Program-made: the position numbers and the translations under genes
Shown here: positions 22,131 through 24,488 of the stretch, one piece after another
Layout: each line of letters starts with the position of its first letter
Numbering within the stretch: the stretch's first letter is position 1
Assembly: GCA_016283605.1 (NCBI GenBank)
Contig: JAEENF010000204.1
Location: forward strand, 1 to 24,488
DNA length: 24,488 bases
Source of the DNA: Prevotella sp.
GTDB lineage: Bacteria > Bacteroidota > Bacteroidia > Bacteroidales > Bacteroidaceae
Direction of reading: 5' to 3'
Notes under the pieces: model-generated
Told to the model about the DNA's origin: nothing
Database searches by the model: none
What the model saw: only the letters and a program-made list of their open reading frames with translations

Positions 22131-22858
22131 GTGTATAAGCCTCCATTAATGTTGATCACTTCGCCCGTGATGTATGCCGCCTCGTCGCTCACGAGGAAGC
22201 CCACGAGCGCTGCCACCTCCTCAGGTTTGCCGAAGCGTCCTGCGGGCACCAGCTTCTTCAGCTCGTCCTGCGGCAGGTCCTTCGTCATGTCGGTCTCGAT
22301 GAATCCCGGTGCGATGGCGTTCACCGTCACGTCGCGTGGTGCCACCTCCTGTGCCAATGCCTTTGTGGCACCGATGAGTGCGGCCTTTGCAGCGCTGTAG
22401 TTGGCCTGTCCCGGCAGACCCTTCACCCCTGAGAGCGAGGCCACGTTCACGATACGACCTGTGCGCTTACGGGGCATCATGTGCTTCAGCAACCTACGGG
22501 TGATGTAGAAGAAGCCGTTCATCGTGGTGTCCATCACACTGTGCCATTCTTCGTCCGACATCATGAACATCACGTTGTCGCGACGGATGCCGGCATTGTT
22601 CACCAGCACGCCGATATAGTCGTCAGGATGGGCATCCTCCCAACGGTCCAGGGCGGCCTCTGTCTCCTGCGGTTTCGAGGTGTCGAAGGGCAGCAGCTCT
22701 GCCGTTCCCCCTTGTGCGGTGATCTCGTCAGCCACAGCCTGTGCGGCCTCAGCATTCTTCAAGTAATTGATGATGACGGGCGTTCCTTTAGCGGCCAGAT
22801 GCAGGGCAATGGCCTTGCCGATGCCTCTGGAAGCCCCTGTGATCAAAGCATATTTCAT
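22127..22858 (-). CDS. 3-oxoacyl-ACP reductase, FabG-like SDR (ApeQ-type)
   Basis: 243-residue short-chain dehydrogenase that reduces 3-oxoacyl-ACP with NADPH. Cofactor motif TGASRGIG (7-14), NNAG (87-90), catalytic Asn114 (MNGFF), Ser141 in NVASLSG, Tyr154 and Lys158 in YSAAKAA. C-terminal region PGFIETDMT as in FabG. First gene of the operon: its ATG is about 50 bases after the predicted transcription start, and an ATGA overlap joins it to the ketosynthase gene. The context makes it the ketoreductase of the pigment pathway rather than of primary fatty-acid synthesis. Confidence 0.92.
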   Translation of the reverse strand: MKYALITGASRGIGKAIALHLAAKGTPVIINYLKNAEAAQAVADEITAQGGTAELLPFDTSKPQETEAALDRWEDAHPDDYIGVLVNNAGIRRDNVMFMMSDEEWHSVMDTTMNGFFYITRRLLKHMMPRKRTGRIVNVASLSGVKGLPGQANYSAAKAALIGATKALAQEVAPRDVTVNAIAPGFIETDMTKDLPQDELKKLVPAGRFGKPEEVAALVGFLVSDEAAYITGEVININGGLYT

Positions 22859-22915
22859 GTTTTAACGTAATCCTTTTTTTGGTACTGCAATGCTACTTTT
22901 TTCAAATTGCGGCTG

Positions 22916-22947
22916 CAAAGGTACTCATTTTTTCCTAATCTCACAAA
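22916..22947 (-). promoter_or_regulatory. Promoter of the pigment operon
   Basis: On the minus strand TTTG, 20 bases, TACCTTTG: a full match to the Bacteroidota -33/-7 consensus. It is followed by CAGCCGCAATT, nearly the same as the start region of the nrdD promoter. The ATG of the ketoreductase lies about 50 bases downstream of the expected start. It is the only clear promoter found for the 23-gene set. Confidence 0.75.
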
Positions 22948-23070
22948 CATTTTCTTTAGAAAATGCCCTCAAACACCAAAAATGGGACGTTAGGAGGGGT
23001 TAGGGGGACGATCGAAACAAGAGCAGCGACGGGTGCTCGACCTTTGGCCGATTGCTACCGCAGGGACGCA

Positions 23071-23125
23071 AGAATACTGCAATCTCATGGATTAAACTAT
23101 TCTTCGATCTAGATTGCAGTATTCT
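23071..23125. repeat. Perfect 15-base inverted repeat
   Basis: AGAATACTGCAATCT (23071-23085) and AGATTGCAGTATTCT (23111-23125) are exact reverse complements with a 25-base loop. Neither strand has a U-tract after the stem, so a terminator is not obvious. It may be an extragenic repeat or the end of a larger element. Confidence 0.7.
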
Positions 23126-23134
23126 CTCCCCAAA

Positions 23135-23350
23135 AATGCCGTCATGCCGTCATCCGAGTGCGCGGCAGAGCGGCACTGCGGCAGCGCGGCATTAGATAAC
23201 TCGATGCCGCGGCAACCATAGCTATTATATTATATAGAATTATTATATATTATAATATATAATAATTTAAAATAGATATATATGCCTCACACTGTACTAT
23301 GCAAAACTCTCAATGCCGCGCTGCCGCGCTGCCGCGTGCCGCGCTCTGCC
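23135..23350. repeat. GC-rich inverted arms around an AT-rich palindrome
   Basis: Left arm 23164-23193 and right arm 23312-23350 are imperfect inverted copies built of GCCGC/GCGGC words; both begin GGCAGAGCG and end GCGCGGCATT when read in the same sense. Between them is AT-only sequence with a perfect 30-base palindrome at 23238-23267. ATGCCGTC occurs twice in tandem at 23136-23151, and TGCCGCGGCA is a 10-base palindrome at 23205-23214. The arrangement resembles a non-autonomous inverted-repeat element, but no target duplication could be established. Confidence 0.6.
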
Positions 23351-23388
23351 ATATAGGATGCGGGCAAGAAACTCTTTGCCTACATAAC

Positions 23389-23706
23389 TCAATCCCATAA
23401 AGATCGAAAATACTTACGGAACAAATCAAGTCCTTGTTCTATAGTTCGTTCCTCATCCTCTGTGTTAGTAGTACCTGCATACTTCATTAGTTCAAAAGCA
23501 TCAATCATCTTTTGAATAGCGTTGTTCCACCCACGCAAATCCTTAAAGTCAGAAGGGCCACCGTGCTTATCGAGAGCCTTGAAGGCCTGTAAGCGTGGCA
23601 CGATCAACTGTGCCAACGTATTATCTGTGTTCCAGACATCTTCAATTGGATAGTCATGCTTATAACTCCAGTTTTCCGTGGAGACTTTATTCTTCTTTCT
23701 TGCCAT
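23389..23706 (-). CDS. Small protein of unknown function
   Basis: 105 residues, soluble, basic N-terminus (MARKKNK), no signal peptide. Features: ENWSYKHDYPIEDVWNTDNTLAQLIVPRLQAFK, a helix with NNAIQKMIDAFELMKYA, and an end GLDLFRKYFRSLWD. I recall the pattern 'tLAkfIxPRLkxFK ... W ... iLdkMixAFEl ... GLxLFxkYFxxLWD' from small uncharacterised proteins frequent in gut bacteria and phages; this is a resemblance from memory, not a database result. Its ATG is 39 bases after the 243-residue gene, so the two are probably co-transcribed. Base composition (AT-rich) differs from the pigment operon. Confidence 0.72.
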   Translation of the reverse strand: MARKKNKVSTENWSYKHDYPIEDVWNTDNTLAQLIVPRLQAFKALDKHGGPSDFKDLRGWNNAIQKMIDAFELMKYAGTTNTEDEERTIEQGLDLFRKYFRSLWD

Positions 23707-23745
23707 TTCTCATATCTGTATTTTATTGTAATAATACAATTTCAT

Positions 23746-24477
23746 TCAATCAAAATAGTCACACTCACTCCAATCTAAATCGTCGCCATAATCATCACTT
23801 TTATATGTATGATAGTCTATCTCTGTATGTAGTTCGATATTGAAGTCTCTCACCCATAGTAAATCAAAAATGGAAAAGTCCAAATGTTCATACAGGTTAT
23901 GAAAAGCATGTATCAGATGCATGTCCTTGGTCAATTCTCTATCCAATCCTTCATTCCAGTTGTCTGATTCTTCCTGCAGATACAGCATCTCATTTTCAGA
24001 CTGGATGTGAATAGGATTACCCCAAGTCTCTATCTCGAAACTGCATGCGCCATCATCGTACAGGGGCATAAAGTCATCCATCGTTCCATTTAACATAGCC
24101 CACATCTTTTTGGCTCTGACGGTCTGAACAGGATGGATTTTAGAGTACTCATAGCCAAGAAAACATTTCCCCCTCACAACCATGTCGTTCTTAACGTCAT
24201 TACCCTTTACTGATTCGTAGAGCTTAATGGTTCTATTGCGCATGTCAATTAGTTGAAGTTTCAGGGCTTCATTGAATTCGCTTAACAACAGCTTATAATT
24301 TTCGTCCATGACAAAATAATCATGAAGAATATTTCTTCTAATTCCCAATAGACTCTTAATAGCAAATCCTTCGGAATCCCTAAATAATCTCCTTTTTTCT
24401 GTCTCGTATTGCAAGTTCAGAATTTCGGTTTCTATTTCTTGCACAGCCTTCGTGTTAAAAATCTCTTGTACTGTCAT
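23746..24477 (-). CDS. Unrecognised protein with acidic C-terminus
   Basis: 243 residues as read from the ATG at 24477; the frame stays open to the window edge (11 bases), so an earlier start is not excluded. No signal peptide or membrane segment. The N-terminal half is helical and charged (IETEILNLQYETEKRRLF; NRTIKLYESVKGND). A middle part has Cys and aromatic residues (KCFLGYEYSKIHPVQ), and the tail is strongly acidic and aromatic (DDYGDDLDWSECDYFD). I do not recognise a family. Its gene is AT-rich compared with the pigment genes and pairs with the 105-residue gene. It lies upstream of the repeat-rich gap, so it is probably unrelated to the pigment operon. Confidence 0.7.
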   Translation of the reverse strand: MTVQEIFNTKAVQEIETEILNLQYETEKRRLFRDSEGFAIKSLLGIRRNILHDYFVMDENYKLLLSEFNEALKLQLIDMRNRTIKLYESVKGNDVKNDMVVRGKCFLGYEYSKIHPVQTVRAKKMWAMLNGTMDDFMPLYDDGACSFEIETWGNPIHIQSENEMLYLQEESDNWNEGLDRELTKDMHLIHAFHNLYEHLDFSIFDLLWVRDFNIELHTEIDYHTYKSDDYGDDLDWSECDYFD

Positions 24478-24488
24478 AATAAGAATCA

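Larger units (their letters stand above)
22948..23388. other. Gene-free region with nested inverted repeats
   Basis: About 440 bases between the pigment operon promoter and the stop of the 105-residue gene. No coding sequence on either strand is convincing. Contents in order: GTTAGG-rich words (22989-23007), a small hairpin GAGCA/TGCTC (23021-23038), a 15-base inverted repeat (23071-23125), a GC-rich arm (23135-23193), an AT-rich block with a 30-base palindrome (23238-23267), and a second GC-rich arm in inverted orientation (23312-23350). There is sharp base-composition change between blocks. No clear rho-independent terminator for the upstream gene pair. Confidence 0.7.

Noticed and set aside
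22989..23038. Possible small RNA or terminator (GTTAGG words and GAGCA/TGCTC hairpin)
   Set aside because: The 5-base stem with an 8-base loop is too weak to call and no promoter was found for it.

Overview
The window looks like a Bacteroidota chromosome, most likely Prevotella/Segatella or a close relative. The evidence is the Bacteroidota promoter form (TTG or TTTG, 19-20 bases, TAnnTTTG) twice, the absence of strong Shine-Dalgarno sites, GTG starts at several junctions, an anaerobic ribonucleotide reductase gene, and the protein families present. All genes I support are on the minus strand. No rRNA, tRNA, CRISPR array, insertion sequence or integrase was seen.

Layout, left to right: (1) 1-733 holds the N-terminal third or so of nrdD, cut by the window edge, with its promoter at 874-903 and a leader carrying two identical 14-base sites. 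(2) 970-22858 holds 23 tightly packed genes, mostly overlapping by 4-13 bases or separated by less than 50, apparently one operon of about 22 kb read from the promoter at 22916-22947. (3) 22948-23388 is a gene-free stretch rich in inverted repeats. (4) 23389-24477 holds two small unrecognised genes.

The operon is an aryl polyene (APE)/flexirubin-type pigment cluster, a known class, in a Bacteroidota form. The likely order of work is as follows. An AMP-dependent ligase activates an aromatic starter and loads it on a carrier protein. Three ketosynthase genes (two fused to a second ketosynthase-like domain), an SDR ketoreductase, a pair of hot-dog dehydratases and three acyl carrier proteins build the conjugated chain. 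A YbgC-like thioesterase, a methyltransferase and two CrtISO/phytoene-desaturase-like flavoenzymes may edit or release it. A GT2-acyltransferase fusion, an LpxL-like acyltransferase and a PlsC-like acyltransferase would put it on a lipid or sugar carrier. An MMPL exporter, a LolA-like carrier, a small EamA/SMR-type membrane protein and three exported proteins fit transport to the outer membrane.

Points I find most unusual: the two dehydratases each keep only one of the two catalytic residues, in complementary fashion; two adjacent flavoenzymes have identical length (497 residues); the MMPL protein ends in what looks like a truncated SAM-methyltransferase fold; and stop-rich simple repeats sit at several gene junctions, supplying start and stop codons and in places protein sequence. 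No ammonia lyase, dialkylresorcinol (DarA/DarB) gene or phosphopantetheinyl transferase is visible in the window.
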